A stretch of DNA of 64,000 bases from Alloalcanivorax dieselolei B5. GTDB taxonomy: Bacteria > Pseudomonadota > Gammaproteobacteria > Pseudomonadales > Alcanivoracaceae. Positions within the stretch are counted from its first letter, which is position 1; each line of letters begins with the position of its first letter. The DNA lies in NCBI RefSeq assembly GCF_000300005.1, contig NC_018691.1:744001-808000 (forward strand), in the 5' to 3' direction. This document shows positions 1 through 7,855 of this stretch, piece after piece. The notes under the pieces are model-generated. The model made no database searches. It was given only the letters and a program-made list of their open reading frames with translations, and was not told where the DNA came from. Made by a program: the position numbers and the translations under genes.

Positions 1-47
1 GCATCCACCACCCGGACAAAGATTTCCATGGCTCGCAAACGGTCCAT
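1..47 (-). CDS. LysR-family regulator, N-terminus only (cut by window edge)
   Basis: On the minus strand an ATG at 47-45 opens a frame that reads MDRLRAMEIFVRVVDA before the window ends. This is the usual beginning of a LysR helix-turn-helix domain (MDxLxAMxxFVxVVxxGSF). The gene is divergent from the aldo/keto reductase that starts at 184, the common arrangement of a LysR regulator and its target. Only 15 full codons are visible, so the family call rests on that N-terminal pattern and the position. Confidence 0.6.
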   Translation of the reverse strand, partial: MDRLRAMEIFVRVVD

Positions 48-60
48 AAGGCACCAGTTA

Positions 61-81
61 CTGTTCGGTAATCGTGAACAG
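61..81. promoter_or_regulatory. Candidate LysR operator between divergent genes
   Basis: CTGTTC at 61-66 and GAACAG at 76-81 form a perfect 6-bp inverted repeat with a 9-bp spacer, giving TTC-N9-GAA and so the T-N11-A pattern of LysR boxes. It lies between the truncated LysR gene and the aldo/keto reductase. Binding is inferred from pattern and position only. Confidence 0.4.
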
Positions 82-183
82 AGTTAACCATGAATACCGG
101 TTTATCAGCCAGGGTTGAACGAACACACTGTGCCGGTCTGTTTCCTTCCATTGCAAAGAGCATGTCTGTTGAGGAGCACAAAG

Positions 184-1173
184 ATGCAACAACGACGACT
201 GGGCCGGGATGGTCCGTTGGTATCCGCTCTGGGGCTGGGCTGCATGGGCATGAGTGATTTCTATGGGGACCGGGATGACCGGGAATCCATTGCCACCTTG
301 CACGCGGCCTTGGAGAAGGACGTTACCCTGATCGATACCGCCGACATGTATGGACCGCACACCAATGAAGAACTGGTGGGGCGTGCCATCGCCGGCAAGC
401 GCGATCAGGCGTTCCTGGCCACCAAATTCGGCATTGTCCGCGATCCCTCGGATCCGCACGCCCGTGGTATCAATGGCGCCCCGGACTATGTGCGCAAATC
501 GGTGGAAGGCAGTCTGCGCCGCTTGGGCGTGGACACCATCGATCTGTACTACCAGCACCGGGTGGATCCGCAAGTGCCGATCGAGGACACCGTCGGCGCC
601 ATGGCCGATCTGGTGCGGGAAGGGAAGGTCCGCTACCTCGGATTGAGCGAGGCGGCGCCGGATACCCTGCGCCGGGCGCAGGCGGTGCATCCCATCAGTG
701 CCTTACAGAGTGAATACTCTCTGTGGACACGGGATCCGGAAGACGGGGTGTTGGACACCTGTCGTGAACTGGGCATCAGCTTTGTCGCCTACAGTCCGCT
801 GGGGCGGGGTTTTCTCACCGGCGCGATCCGCTCGCCGGAGGATTTCGAGGAAGGCGATTTTCGCCGCCACAATCCGCGTTTCCAGGGCGAGAATTTCCAG
901 CGCAATCTGGACCTGGTGGATCAGGTGCATGCCCTGGCCGAACAGAAACAGGTACTGCCATCGCAGCTGGCGCTGGCCTGGGTGCTGGCTCGGGGCGAGG
1001 ATGTGATCGCCCTGTTCGGCACCAAGCGCCGCCGTTATTTGCAGGAGAATCTGGCGGCGCTGGAGGTGCGGCTGAGCGACGATGAACTGGCGCGGCTGGA
1101 TGCGATCTTTCCCCGCCACGGCGCCGCCGGCGAACGCTATGGCGAGGAAGGCATGCGTACCGTGGGAAACTAG
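184..1173 (+). CDS. Aldo/keto reductase
   Basis: Probable cytosolic NADPH-dependent aldehyde/ketone reductase of the AKR superfamily, about 329 residues, the normal length for a single TIM barrel. The catalytic tetrad is visible: Asp and Tyr in DTADMYG, Lys in LATKFG and His in YYQHRVD. The N-terminus [19 protein letters not shown] is typical of bacterial AKRs that act on small aldehydes or quinone-like substrates; the substrate cannot be told. The frame is open from 115, but ATG 184 is chosen because GAGGAG lies 8 bases upstream and homology begins there. The gene is divergent from a LysR regulator and its stop overlaps the convergent LysR gene by 4 bases. Confidence 0.93.
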   Translation: MQQRRLGRDGPLVSALGLGCMGMSDFYGDRDDRESIATLHAALEKDVTLIDTADMYGPHTNEELVGRAIAGKRDQAFLATKFGIVRDPSDPHARGINGAPDYVRKSVEGSLRRLGVDTIDLYYQHRVDPQVPIEDTVGAMADLVREGKVRYLGLSEAAPDTLRRAQAVHPISALQSEYSLWTRDPEDGVLDTCRELGISFVAYSPLGRGFLTGAIRSPEDFEEGDFRRHNPRFQGENFQRNLDLVDQVHALAEQKQVLPSQLALAWVLARGEDVIALFGTKRRRYLQENLAALEVRLSDDELARLDAIFPRHGAAGERYGEEGMRTVGN

Positions 1174-2168
1174 CCGGGCACGGCGGTTCCAATGGGCTGC
1201 CCGCTGGCCAGCCGGCGCTCATCCAGCAACCAGTCGCGGAAGTCGGTGACGATGGTCCGGGGGGAGGCGCGCTCCGGGCTGACGATGAAATAATGGAATC
1301 GGCAGGGCAGCGCCACTTCGCTCAGCCGCCGCAGGGTGCCGGCGGCCAGTTCCGTCTCCACCAGCTCCGGGCAGACCAGCCAGGCGCCCTGGCCGGTGAG
1401 GGTGGCCTCCAGAGCCAGCAAGCCGTTGCCGAAGTGGTGCTCGCGAGCGTCGGCGGGAAAAGACTCGCCGGCCGCTTCACACCATTCGCGCCAGCCGAAC
1501 CGCTCGTTGGAACGGCCGGCGGTATTGTCGGTGAGCAGGGCGCCGTTATCGAGCACCTCGGTGATGGTGTTCCGCCCGGTTCCGGGAGCGGCTACCGGCA
1601 CCAGCGCCACTGCCAACAGTGGTGAGCTGTTCATCTCCGGGTATTGGCCATAACCAAAGCGGATCGTCAGATCAATACCGGCGCGGGAGAAGGCGGCAGC
1701 GGTGACCGGTCCGCCGGGAGCGGTGTCCACGGAATGCAGACTGGCCTGCAGACGCACTTCCGCCTCCGGATGGCGGGCGTAGAAACGATGCAGGCGTGGC
1801 ACCAGCCATTTGGTGGCGAACAACGGCTCGGCGCACACCGTGATGACGTCCTTGGCTTCGCCCTGGCTGCGCAGTTCATCGACGGCATCGACCAGCGCGG
1901 CGAAGCCGTCCTGTAACCGGGGCAGGATGCTCAGCGCCGCCGCCGTCGGCGTGACCCGGCGATGGTGGCGAATGAACAGCGCCACCCCGAGTTGTTCCTC
2001 GAGGGCTTTGATCTGATGACTCACTGCCGCCGGGGTCACGCTCAATTCCTTGGCGGCGGCGGCGAAGCTGCGGGTGCGCGCCGCCACCTCGAAATAGGCC
2101 AGTGCCACCAGCGGTGGCAGGCGCCGCATGAAGCCGGCGGGCAAGGAGGGCCGGGAGTGCTCGTTCAT
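1170..2168 (-). CDS. LysR-family transcriptional regulator (GcvA-like)
   Basis: 332-residue regulator. Residues about 15-75 carry the winged helix-turn-helix ([16 protein letters not shown], then the [18 protein letters not shown] recognition segment), followed by a periplasmic-binding-protein-like effector domain. The pattern resembles the GcvA/AmpR branch. It is convergent with the aldo/keto reductase (4-bp overlap) and lies 21 bp downstream of the crotonase gene on the same strand, so it may be co-transcribed with that gene. Its target is unknown; GcvA-like proteins in this setting often control their immediate neighbours. Family call is secure, target is not. Confidence 0.92.
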   Translation of the reverse strand: MNEHSRPSLPAGFMRRLPPLVALAYFEVAARTRSFAAAAKELSVTPAAVSHQIKALEEQLGVALFIRHHRRVTPTAAALSILPRLQDGFAALVDAVDELRSQGEAKDVITVCAEPLFATKWLVPRLHRFYARHPEAEVRLQASLHSVDTAPGGPVTAAAFSRAGIDLTIRFGYGQYPEMNSSPLLAVALVPVAAPGTGRNTITEVLDNGALLTDNTAGRSNERFGWREWCEAAGESFPADAREHHFGNGLLALEATLTGQGAWLVCPELVETELAAGTLRRLSEVALPCRFHYFIVSPERASPRTIVTDFRDWLLDERRLASGQPIGTAVPG

Positions 2169-2189
2169 CCGCTTAGCGCTGCCATTGGC

Positions 2190-2990
2190 TTAGTATTGCC
2201 ATTGTGCCGCCCGCTTGTTGAGGAAGGCGTCGATACCTTCGGCGGCGTCCGCTTCCATCATGTTCCGCGCCATCACTTCTCCGGCAAAACGATAGGCCTC
2301 GTCCAGGGGCAGCTGCCGTTGCCGGTAGAACATGGCCTTGCCATGGCGGATTGCCGCCGGGCTTTTCTCCATGATCGAAGTGGCCAGGGCGGTCACCGCG
2401 CCGTCCAGTTCCGCTTCCGGCACGGCGTGATTGATCAAGCCCCAGTCGGCGGCGGTGGCGGCGTTGATGAAGCGCGCGGTCACCAGCATTTCGAAGGCGC
2501 GCTTGGCCGAGACATTGCGGGACAACGCCACCGAAGGCGTGGAACAGAACAACCCGGCGTTGATGCCGGAGACGGCGAAGCGGGCGCTGTCCGTGGCCAC
2601 CGCCAGATCACAACTGGCCACCAACTGACAGCCGGCGGCGGTGGCCACCCCTTGAATGACCGCGATCACCGGTACCGGTACCGCCAGCAGGCTTTGCATC
2701 ACACCGCTGCAGGTGGCGAACAGCTGCCGGTAATAATCCTCCTCGCCCAGATGAGAGTGCATCTGACGCAGATCGTGGCCGGCACAGAACGCCTTGCCCG
2801 CCGCCCGCAACACCACGCAGCGCAGGGTCTCGTCGTCGGCCAGGGCGTCCAGCTCGGTTTTCAGCGCCGCCAGCATCTCCTCGGACAGGGCGTTGTAGTG
2901 GCGGGGCCGGTTCAGAGTCAGAGTGACCAGGCCATCCTGGTCTTCTCGCAGTATCAGCGGGGCATTGAGATCGGCTTGCACGCTCATCAC
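2190..2990 (-). CDS. Enoyl-CoA hydratase/isomerase (crotonase) family protein
   Basis: 266-residue crotonase-fold protein. The first oxyanion-hole segment is seen as GKAFCAGHDLRQM (around residue 67) and the second as the GVATAAGCQLVASCDLAVA helix. The region around SGINAGLFCSTPSVALSR resembles the ECHDC3-type branch, and the two catalytic glutamates of classical enoyl-CoA hydratase are not evident there, so hydratase activity is uncertain; another acyl-CoA isomerase or hydrolase reaction is possible. It lies downstream of osmC on the same strand with only 26 bases between them, and upstream of the LysR gene. Confidence 0.88.
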   Translation of the reverse strand: MMSVQADLNAPLILREDQDGLVTLTLNRPRHYNALSEEMLAALKTELDALADDETLRCVVLRAAGKAFCAGHDLRQMHSHLGEEDYYRQLFATCSGVMQSLLAVPVPVIAVIQGVATAAGCQLVASCDLAVATDSARFAVSGINAGLFCSTPSVALSRNVSAKRAFEMLVTARFINAATAADWGLINHAVPEAELDGAVTALATSIMEKSPAAIRHGKAMFYRQRQLPLDEAYRFAGEVMARNMMEADAAEGIDAFLNKRAAQWQY

Positions 2991-3016
2991 GATTCTCCTT
3001 GTTTTGCGTTATCCGC

Positions 3017-3478
3017 TCAGGCCGCCGCGGACTGGGTACGCAGGCGCACCTTGGTCTTCAGCGAATTGCCGATGAAGCAATTACGGTGAGCGCCGGCATG
3101 CAGGCGTTGCAGCTCGGCCGGTTCCGGTGTCTGGCCGTCGGCGAACTCGATGGTGGGTCGCAGTTCCACCCGGGTCACCGCCAGCCGGCCTTCCTCGTTC
3201 TTTTCCAGAAAGCCCACCGGTGTGTCCTTGTAGCGCTCCACCCGGTAGCCCTTGACGTCGGCGATGGCCAGGAAGAACAGCATGTAGCAACTGGACACCG
3301 AGGTCACCAGCAGTTGCTCCGGGTCGGCGCAGTGGGCGTCCCCGTGGTAATCCACCGCGGCGGAGACTTGCACGGTCTGGCCACCGTTGAGGGTGGCCAG
3401 ATGGTTACGGGAGTAGCTTCCGCTGCCGTCCGGGTGGTCGGCACGGGTCCAGGCAATGGCGGCGTGATGTTCTGACAT
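3017..3478 (-). CDS. OsmC-family peroxiredoxin-like protein
   Basis: About 153 residues with the OsmC/Ohr fold. Two cysteines sit where the family has its redox pair: in TSVSSCYMLFFLA and in AHRNCFIGNS. OsmC-family proteins reduce organic hydroperoxides in the cytosol using thiols. The frame is open to 3550, but ATG 3478 is preferred because GGGAG precedes it at the right distance and OsmC homology starts with the following residues. Likely co-transcribed with the crotonase and LysR genes downstream. Whether the protein is a true hydroperoxide reductase or a YhfA-type relative cannot be settled here. Confidence 0.88.
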   Translation of the reverse strand: MSEHHAAIAWTRADHPDGSGSYSRNHLATLNGGQTVQVSAAVDYHGDAHCADPEQLLVTSVSSCYMLFFLAIADVKGYRVERYKDTPVGFLEKNEEGRLAVTRVELRPTIEFADGQTPEPAELQRLHAGAHRNCFIGNSLKTKVRLRTQSAAA

Positions 3479-3657
3479 CGGCTCTGCTCCCTTTTGAAAA
3501 TGGACTGGCTTCTGAAAACGGGCTGGGGCGCCCTCGGTGAGCAGTACCATTGCATCAGCTCTGCTTAATGAAAAGCGATGTTTTCTAGGGAATTGGCTTA
3601 GACAGGCTAATGCAAGAAGGAAATCGGCGCCGTCCGATAAGGAGGCGGCGCCGTGGG

Positions 3658-4143
3658 TCAGTCTTGCTGATTAAAGGCCCGCCAGGTGTCCACGGCCTTA
3701 CGTGTCACCACCGGGCCGGCAACCTGGGTCAGTGCGCGGCGCAGGGTGGGGCTGGCGGCAATCGCCACGCCGGCGGTGAAGGCGCCGATCATCAGCAGGC
3801 CGCTATTGCGGCGCGCCCACTCCAGGGTCTGATCGCCCACCAGGGGACGCAGACCGGACTCCAGGACGCTTTCCGTCGGGCTCGGCGCCGGTGGCGGGGC
3901 TTCGTCCCGGGCTGGATCGGGCCGATTGGCACGAACCAGGCCGTAGCCGAGGGCGGCGGCCACCACCAGCAGACCGGCGCCGCTGATCAGCGCGGCCAGA
4001 GCCGCGCCCAATGGCGGCGTCAGTGCGATCCAGGCCGCCGCCGTCAGGCTCAGCAATGCCGCCAGGCTGATCAGCATGATCAGCCAGATCATCGCATTAA
4101 GACTGAACAGCCCGGCCAGCATGCCGCGCAGTTTCACGCTCAA
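3658..4143 (-). CDS. YqjE-like inner-membrane protein (holin-X-like)
   Basis: 161 residues. Two hydrophobic segments (about residues 14-38 and 45-68) are followed by a proline/acid-rich linker and a second half with another hydrophobic stretch (LLMIGAFTAGVAIAA). It begins in an ATGA overlap with the stop of the DUF883 gene, as in the yqjD-yqjE pair of enterobacteria. YqjD-type proteins bind ribosomes at the membrane in stationary phase; the role of the YqjE partner is unknown. The assignment rests on membrane topology and context more than on sharp motifs. Confidence 0.65.
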   Translation of the reverse strand: MSVKLRGMLAGLFSLNAMIWLIMLISLAALLSLTAAAWIALTPPLGAALAALISGAGLLVVAAALGYGLVRANRPDPARDEAPPPAPSPTESVLESGLRPLVGDQTLEWARRNSGLLMIGAFTAGVAIAASPTLRRALTQVAGPVVTRKAVDTWRAFNQQD

Positions 4144-4409
4144 CGGCCGAGCAGTTTGCCGAGCACCAGGCCCACGCCGAACGCCGTGAGCACGCTGGTA
4201 AAAGGGCGGGCCTTGATCTCCTCCCCCAGATGCTCGGCTTGCCGGGAGGCGCTTTGGCGGGCGCCTTCGAAGGTTTCCCGGGCGCTGTTGAGATGCTCCT
4301 GGGCGCGTTCCTGAGTGGAATGCTTGACCGCGTCGGCCAGGGCCTTGAAGTCCCGGCGCAACTGCTCAAGGTCTTTTTTCAGGGCCTCGGTTTCCGCTGA
4401 CTGGTTCAT
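4140..4409 (-). CDS. DUF883 (ElaB/YqjD-like) protein
   Basis: 89 residues: an amphipathic, coiled-coil-like N-terminal half (EALKKDLEQLRRDFKALAD) and a C-terminal glycine-rich membrane anchor (TSVLTAFGVGLVLGKLLGR). This is the architecture of ElaB/YgaM/YqjD proteins, which tether ribosomes to the inner membrane in stationary phase. The frame stays open to 4592, but ATG 4409 follows a near-perfect AAGGAGGCG ribosome site and starts where family homology starts. First gene of a two-gene unit with the YqjE-like gene. Confidence 0.85.
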   Translation of the reverse strand: MNQSAETEALKKDLEQLRRDFKALADAVKHSTQERAQEHLNSARETFEGARQSASRQAEHLGEEIKARPFTSVLTAFGVGLVLGKLLGR

Positions 4410-4601
4410 GACGCCTCCTTGGTATAGAGCTGCGTTCTGATATGAACAACGAAACTTCAGCATATAGAGTGCATGGCCATGGCGCCTAGTGGGCAGGCCG
4501 TTAAAAATGCAAAACCATGGGGTTTCTTGATCCGGCTCACGAGCGGGCCGGGAATGGTGGGTCGTGAGCCGCTGCCTCACCGTTTCCCTCAAACCGAACT
4601 A

Positions 4602-4695
4602 CGAAGCCGCTGTAGGAGCTTGCCTGCAAGCGAATGAGGGTTCGCTCAGGCGTTGAGCAACATTCGCCTGCAGGCAAGCTCCCACAGCGGCTTCG
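4602..4695. repeat. REP-like palindrome
   Basis: Imperfect inverted repeat: CGAAGCCGCTGTAGGAGCTTGCC on the left is answered by GGCAAGCTCCCACAGCGGCTTCG on the right. It lies between the isocitrate dehydrogenase 3' end and the DUF883 promoter. Related elements occur at 13771, 21768 and 22564. Such extragenic palindromes may stabilise mRNA or act as attenuators. Confidence 0.8.
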
Positions 4696-4703
4696 CAGCC
4701 ATA

Positions 4704-5717
4704 TTACTGCGCCAGCTTGCGAATCACTTCATCGGTGAATTCCGTGGTGCTGCTGCGCCCACCCAGATCGGGGGTGACTTTGTCCCCTTCACCGACCACC
4801 GTGCGCAGAGCATTGCGCAGGCGCTCGGCCTCGCTGTTGAGATCCAGGTAGTCGAGCATCATGGCCGCGCCGAGCATCAGGGCGGTGGGGTTGGCGACCC
4901 CTTTGCCGGCGATGTCCGGCGCGCTGCCGTGCACGGCTTCAAAGATGCCCTTGTCTTCCCCGACGTTGGCGCCCGGTGCCAGTCCGAGGCCGCCCACCAG
5001 GCCGGCGCAGAGGTCGGAAAGAATGTCACCGAACAGGTTGGTGGTGACGATGACATCGAAACGGTGGGGATTCATCACCAGTTGCATGGCGCAGTTGTCG
5101 ACGATCATTTCCTCGTGCTCGATGTCGTCGTATTCCTTGGCCACGCTGCGTGCCACATCCAGGAACAGCCCGGAGGTGGATTTCATGATGTTGGCTTTGT
5201 GCACCACGGTGACTTTCTTGCGGCCCAGCCGGCGCGCGGCTTCATAGGCGAAGCGGATCAGGCGCTTGGATTCCTTGCGGGTGATCACGCTGCGCAGCTC
5301 CGCCCGTTCGCCGTCTTCGCTGACCATTTGGCCTTCACCGGAGTAGATGCCTTCGATGTTTTCGCGGACGGTGAGGATATCAACGTTATCGTAGCGGGAA
5401 CGGACACCGGGGACGGAGAGGGCGGGGCGGACGTTGGCGAACAGGTCGAAGTATTTGCGCAGGGTGACGTTGACCGAGCGGAAGCCCTTGCCGACCGGGG
5501 TGGTGATCGGCCCTTTCAGTGCCACCGGATTCTTGCCGATCATGTCGAGGGTTTCCTGGGGGACCAGGTCGAGGCCCTTGTCCAGGGCGGTTTGCCCGGC
5601 GATGGCGTAGTCATAGGCCAGGCCGCAGTCCAGAGCATCCAGGACTCGAACGGTGGCATCGACGATGTCCGGGCCGATGCCGTCGCCCGGGATGATGGTC
5701 ACGCGTGTTTCCGCCAT
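4704..5717 (-). CDS. NAD-dependent isocitrate dehydrogenase (IDH/IPMDH family)
   Basis: 337-residue beta-decarboxylating dehydrogenase catalysing isocitrate to 2-oxoglutarate in the TCA cycle. Family marks are VTIIPGDGIGPDIV at the N-terminus, the substrate-binding SVNVTLRKYFDLFANVRP, the RENIEGIYSGEGQ loop, and the metal/NAD region NLFGDILSDLCAGLVGGLG followed by FEAVHGSAPDIAGKG. The length and the LRKYFDLFANVRP segment fit the short NAD-type IDH and homo-isocitrate/3-isopropylmalate relatives rather than the ~415-residue NADP enzyme. 3-isopropylmalate dehydrogenase is less likely because its leucine-pathway neighbours are absent. ATG 5717 follows GGAGAGGAAACC. Confidence 0.88.
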   Translation of the reverse strand: MAETRVTIIPGDGIGPDIVDATVRVLDALDCGLAYDYAIAGQTALDKGLDLVPQETLDMIGKNPVALKGPITTPVGKGFRSVNVTLRKYFDLFANVRPALSVPGVRSRYDNVDILTVRENIEGIYSGEGQMVSEDGERAELRSVITRKESKRLIRFAYEAARRLGRKKVTVVHKANIMKSTSGLFLDVARSVAKEYDDIEHEEMIVDNCAMQLVMNPHRFDVIVTTNLFGDILSDLCAGLVGGLGLAPGANVGEDKGIFEAVHGSAPDIAGKGVANPTALMLGAAMMLDYLDLNSEAERLRNALRTVVGEGDKVTPDLGGRSSTTEFTDEVIRKLAQ

Positions 5718-6112
5718 GGTTTCCTCTCCTTCTGGTCTTTTGGAATGCAGAAAAATTATGGTGGGTCCGTCGCCACGTTGTGGGTGGGGGGACCGTCGCG
5801 GCCGGACACCGGGGTGGGTATCCGTCCGTAGCTGTCCGGGCCGGTAAGCGGGAAGCCGAATTTGCGCCCTATATGGGGGCGGATCCGTTCTGATTCAAGC
5901 AGGCCCGCCCGGGTCCCGGCAAGCGGACGGCCTCTTGTATTCAAGTTCCGTGCCGTGACGAAACCGTGTCAGCGTGGGCCACGGTGCATAAGGCGCGCAC
6001 TTTAATGGGGCAATGGATGGGTGGCCCGGCGGGAGTGCACCGTGCTGGTTCGGAATGAAGACGTGAAACAGGAAGACGGGGCGGGCGCGGCCGCCCCTGG
6101 AGATGGATGGTG
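5718..6112. other. Intergenic stretch without a gene
   Basis: These 395 bases hold the upstream region of isocitrate dehydrogenase and the downstream end of the AraC gene. Open frames here show no recognisable protein pattern. The only notable structure is the GC-rich hairpin at 6078-6097. Confidence 0.6.
6078..6097 (-). terminator. Candidate hairpin terminator after araC-type gene
   Basis: GGGGCGG (6078-6084) and CCGCCCC (6091-6097) form a perfect 7-bp stem with a 6-base loop, 16 bases past the AraC stop. On the minus strand it is followed by a modest T-rich run (TCTTCCTGTTT), so termination strength is uncertain. Confidence 0.45.
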
Positions 6113-7075
6113 TCAGGCGGGGGCGCCGACGCCCTCACCGGTCAGCAGGCTCTGTACGTGGGCGCGCGGCGGCGCGCCGAACATACGGCTGTATTCGCGG
6201 CTGAACTGGGACGGGCTTTCATAACCCACCCGATAGCTGGCGGTGGCCGCTTCCAGACCCTCGCTGAGCATCAGGCGTCGGGCCTCATGCAGGCGCAGTT
6301 TCTTCTGGAATTGCAGCGGCGACATGCGCGTCACCTGTTTGAAGCTGTGGAACAGGGACGATTCGCTCATGTTGACCTGATCCGCCAGATCACGAACCCG
6401 CAGCGGCTGGGTATAGCGATCCTTGAGCAGGGCGATGACCTTGGAAACCCGGTGGGACTGGCTGTCGGCGGCGGCGAACTTGCGCATGCGCGCGCCCATT
6501 TCGCCGATCAGCGCGCGATACAGGATCTCGCGCCGGATCAGCGGTGCCATGATCGGCGTGTCGGCGGGCTTGTCCAGCAGTTCCACCAGACGGGTGGTGG
6601 CGTCCAGCATGGCGGTGTCGATGGGCGCCATGCACAGCCCGCAGTTGATCTCCGGGCACTGATCCTCATCGTTCAATGTCTCGCCCAGTTCGAACACCAG
6701 ATCCGCCACTTCCTGGGAATCCACGTCCAGGCGAATGGACAGAAACGGCTCGCCGGGGCTGGCCACGTTGACTTGCCCCAGTACCGGCAGATGGACCGAT
6801 GACACCAGGTAGCTCAAGGGGCCATAGACGATTTCGCGGTCGCCAAGCCAGATCGTCTTGCTGCCCTGGACGATGACGCACAGACAGGGCTCGTAGATAG
6901 CCGAGGTGCATTGCGTGGGTGTGTTGGCCCGGCCCAGATGCAGGCCCGACAGTGTGGATTCTTCCATACCATCCTCAGGAGCATGCCGCAGGACGGTTCG
7001 GGTTAACCGGGAACGGAGTTGTTCGAGTTCGACGTCCTGCCCGGATGCTGAAAGGGAAAGGGAGTGATGCGCCAC
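6113..7075 (-). CDS. AraC-family transcriptional regulator (AraC_N cupin type)
   Basis: About 320 residues. The N-terminal half is a cupin-like AraC_N domain (CTSAIYEPCLCVIVQGSKTI and the following strands). The C-terminal hundred residues hold two helix-turn-helix motifs (VRDLADQVNMSESSLFHSF and AATASYRVGYESPSQFSREY) ending in the conserved RMFGAPPRAH. A GTG at 7075 is chosen as start: it follows GGAGGGC by a few bases, while the frame open to 7180 has no ribosome site. No obvious target gene is adjacent; the RND operon 780 bp upstream is divergent and is one possibility. Confidence 0.88.
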   Translation of the reverse strand: MAHHSLSLSASGQDVELEQLRSRLTRTVLRHAPEDGMEESTLSGLHLGRANTPTQCTSAIYEPCLCVIVQGSKTIWLGDREIVYGPLSYLVSSVHLPVLGQVNVASPGEPFLSIRLDVDSQEVADLVFELGETLNDEDQCPEINCGLCMAPIDTAMLDATTRLVELLDKPADTPIMAPLIRREILYRALIGEMGARMRKFAAADSQSHRVSKVIALLKDRYTQPLRVRDLADQVNMSESSLFHSFKQVTRMSPLQFQKKLRLHEARRLMLSEGLEAATASYRVGYESPSQFSREYSRMFGAPPRAHVQSLLTGEGVGAPA

Positions 7076-7343
7076 GATAGTGCCCTCCGTGTGTTTGTCG
7101 GCAGTATACGCACTGCCCGTGACAGGGTAAGCGCGGCTCCTGGAATGCTGCAGGATCGTGCAATGACTGTGGAGTAACAAGCAATTTCAGGCAAGCCGGA
7201 GGGGTTGTCATGGTGATCCGCGACAATCCGCAATCTGGCCTGATCCGGCTGAAAGTGGTGCGTGCATCAAATTGAATTGATGTCGGTTTTATGACGCAGC
7301 AATATGGTGCAAAGCCTTTTGTTTCAACACTATTGCCCTTGTT

Positions 7344-7421
7344 CCGGATGGGGGCTTTGGTGGCGTGATGTTGTTGGCACTTGCCGGATAGTGGATCTCC
7401 AATCCGGATGGGGCTTTGGCG
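7344..7421 (+). repeat. Short direct repeat, two copies about 60 bp apart
   Basis: CCGGATGGGGGCTTTGG at 7344-7360 and CCGGATGGGGCTTTGG at 7404-7419 differ by a single G. Their flanks also agree in part (TGGCG versus CGGGG). They could be paired protein sites or a short duplication; no function can be assigned. Confidence 0.6.
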
Positions 7422-7526
7422 GGGGCGGCTGCCTGATTCTGTATTGTTCACAGGATCAGGCAATTATCCCGCAGTAAACGGATACCGCCGACTGGTGGTT
7501 GCCCGCTATTGTGTCCGTCGTGGAAG

Positions 7527-7556
7527 GGACCCGCCGCCAGTTGGCGGGGCGGGTCC
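7527..7556. repeat. GC-rich inverted repeat
   Basis: GGACCCGCC (7527-7535) pairs perfectly with GGCGGGTCC (7548-7556), and the 12-base interval contains a further GCC-AGTT-GGC hairpin. There is no flanking T-run and no gene ends here, so a terminator role is unlikely in either direction. Confidence 0.55.
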
Positions 7557-7645
7557 GTCAGGTGGCAAGCGGGGGCCCCGGTCCACATCGCTGTCGAATA
7601 GGCGGTGCCTATATCGACCATCGGTAAACCCATCAAGAAATGCCG

Positions 7646-7676
7646 TTGACCTCAATATTGGTTGAGGAATTAACGT
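7646..7676 (+). promoter_or_regulatory. MerR-type promoter with SoxR-box-like operator
   Basis: A -35 element TTGACC (7646-7651) and a -10 element TAACGT (7671-7676) are separated by 19 bp, the overlong spacer typical of MerR-family activated promoters. Within it, CCTCAATATTGGTTGAGG (7650-7667) has arms CCTCAA and TTGAGG over exactly 18 bp, the layout of the SoxR box. SoxR activates RND pumps (for example mexGHI-opmD in Pseudomonas) in response to redox-cycling compounds. Control of the RND operon 180 bp downstream is inferred. Confidence 0.6.
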
Positions 7677-7750
7677 TCGCGGCCTGGGGTGAGAGTGAGT
7701 CCGACACCCATGGTGTCGATCATCTTGTCTTTCTTGATGGTGCCCCGTTA

Positions 7751-7779
7751 TTGACTGACGGTCAGTCAGTTTTTAGAGT
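7751..7779 (+). promoter_or_regulatory. Promoter overlapped by TetR-type operator
   Basis: TGACTGAC-G-GTCAGTCA (7752-7768) is a perfect 8-bp inverted repeat of the kind bound by AcrR/TetR repressors. It overlaps a -35 TTGACT (7751-7756) and lies 5' of a -10 TAGAGT (7774-7779) with a 17-bp spacer. The RND adaptor starts 77 bp further on. No tetR gene adjoins the operon, so the repressor would be encoded elsewhere. Confidence 0.6.
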
Positions 7780-7855
7780 TTTGCAAATGGGAACTATTTT
7801 CAATTGAAGGCAGGCGTATTGCCTGCAAGGCCCGAACAGCAGGAGCGAGCGCAAC

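Larger units (their letters stand above)
7076..7855. other. 780-bp divergent regulatory region before the RND efflux operon
   Basis: No convincing gene. It holds the promoter side of the AraC gene, a pair of near-identical 18-20-bp direct repeats sharing CCGGATGGGG(G)CTTTGG at 7344 and 7404, a strong hairpin at 7527-7556, a MerR/SoxR-like promoter at 7646-7676 and a TetR-like operator-promoter at 7751-7779. A 14-codon reading frame lies between the last two sites (about 7710-7754), with no evidence that it is made. Confidence 0.7.

Noticed and set aside
1962..3089. Long plus-strand open frame of 375 codons
   Set aside because: It is antisense to the LysR and crotonase genes, rich in Gly/His/Arg as expected from GC-rich antisense sequence, and has no family pattern.
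7752..7768. Phage or plasmid attachment site
   Set aside because: The palindrome overlaps a sound -35/-10 pair ahead of an efflux operon, so a repressor operator explains it; no integrase or phage genes occur nearby.
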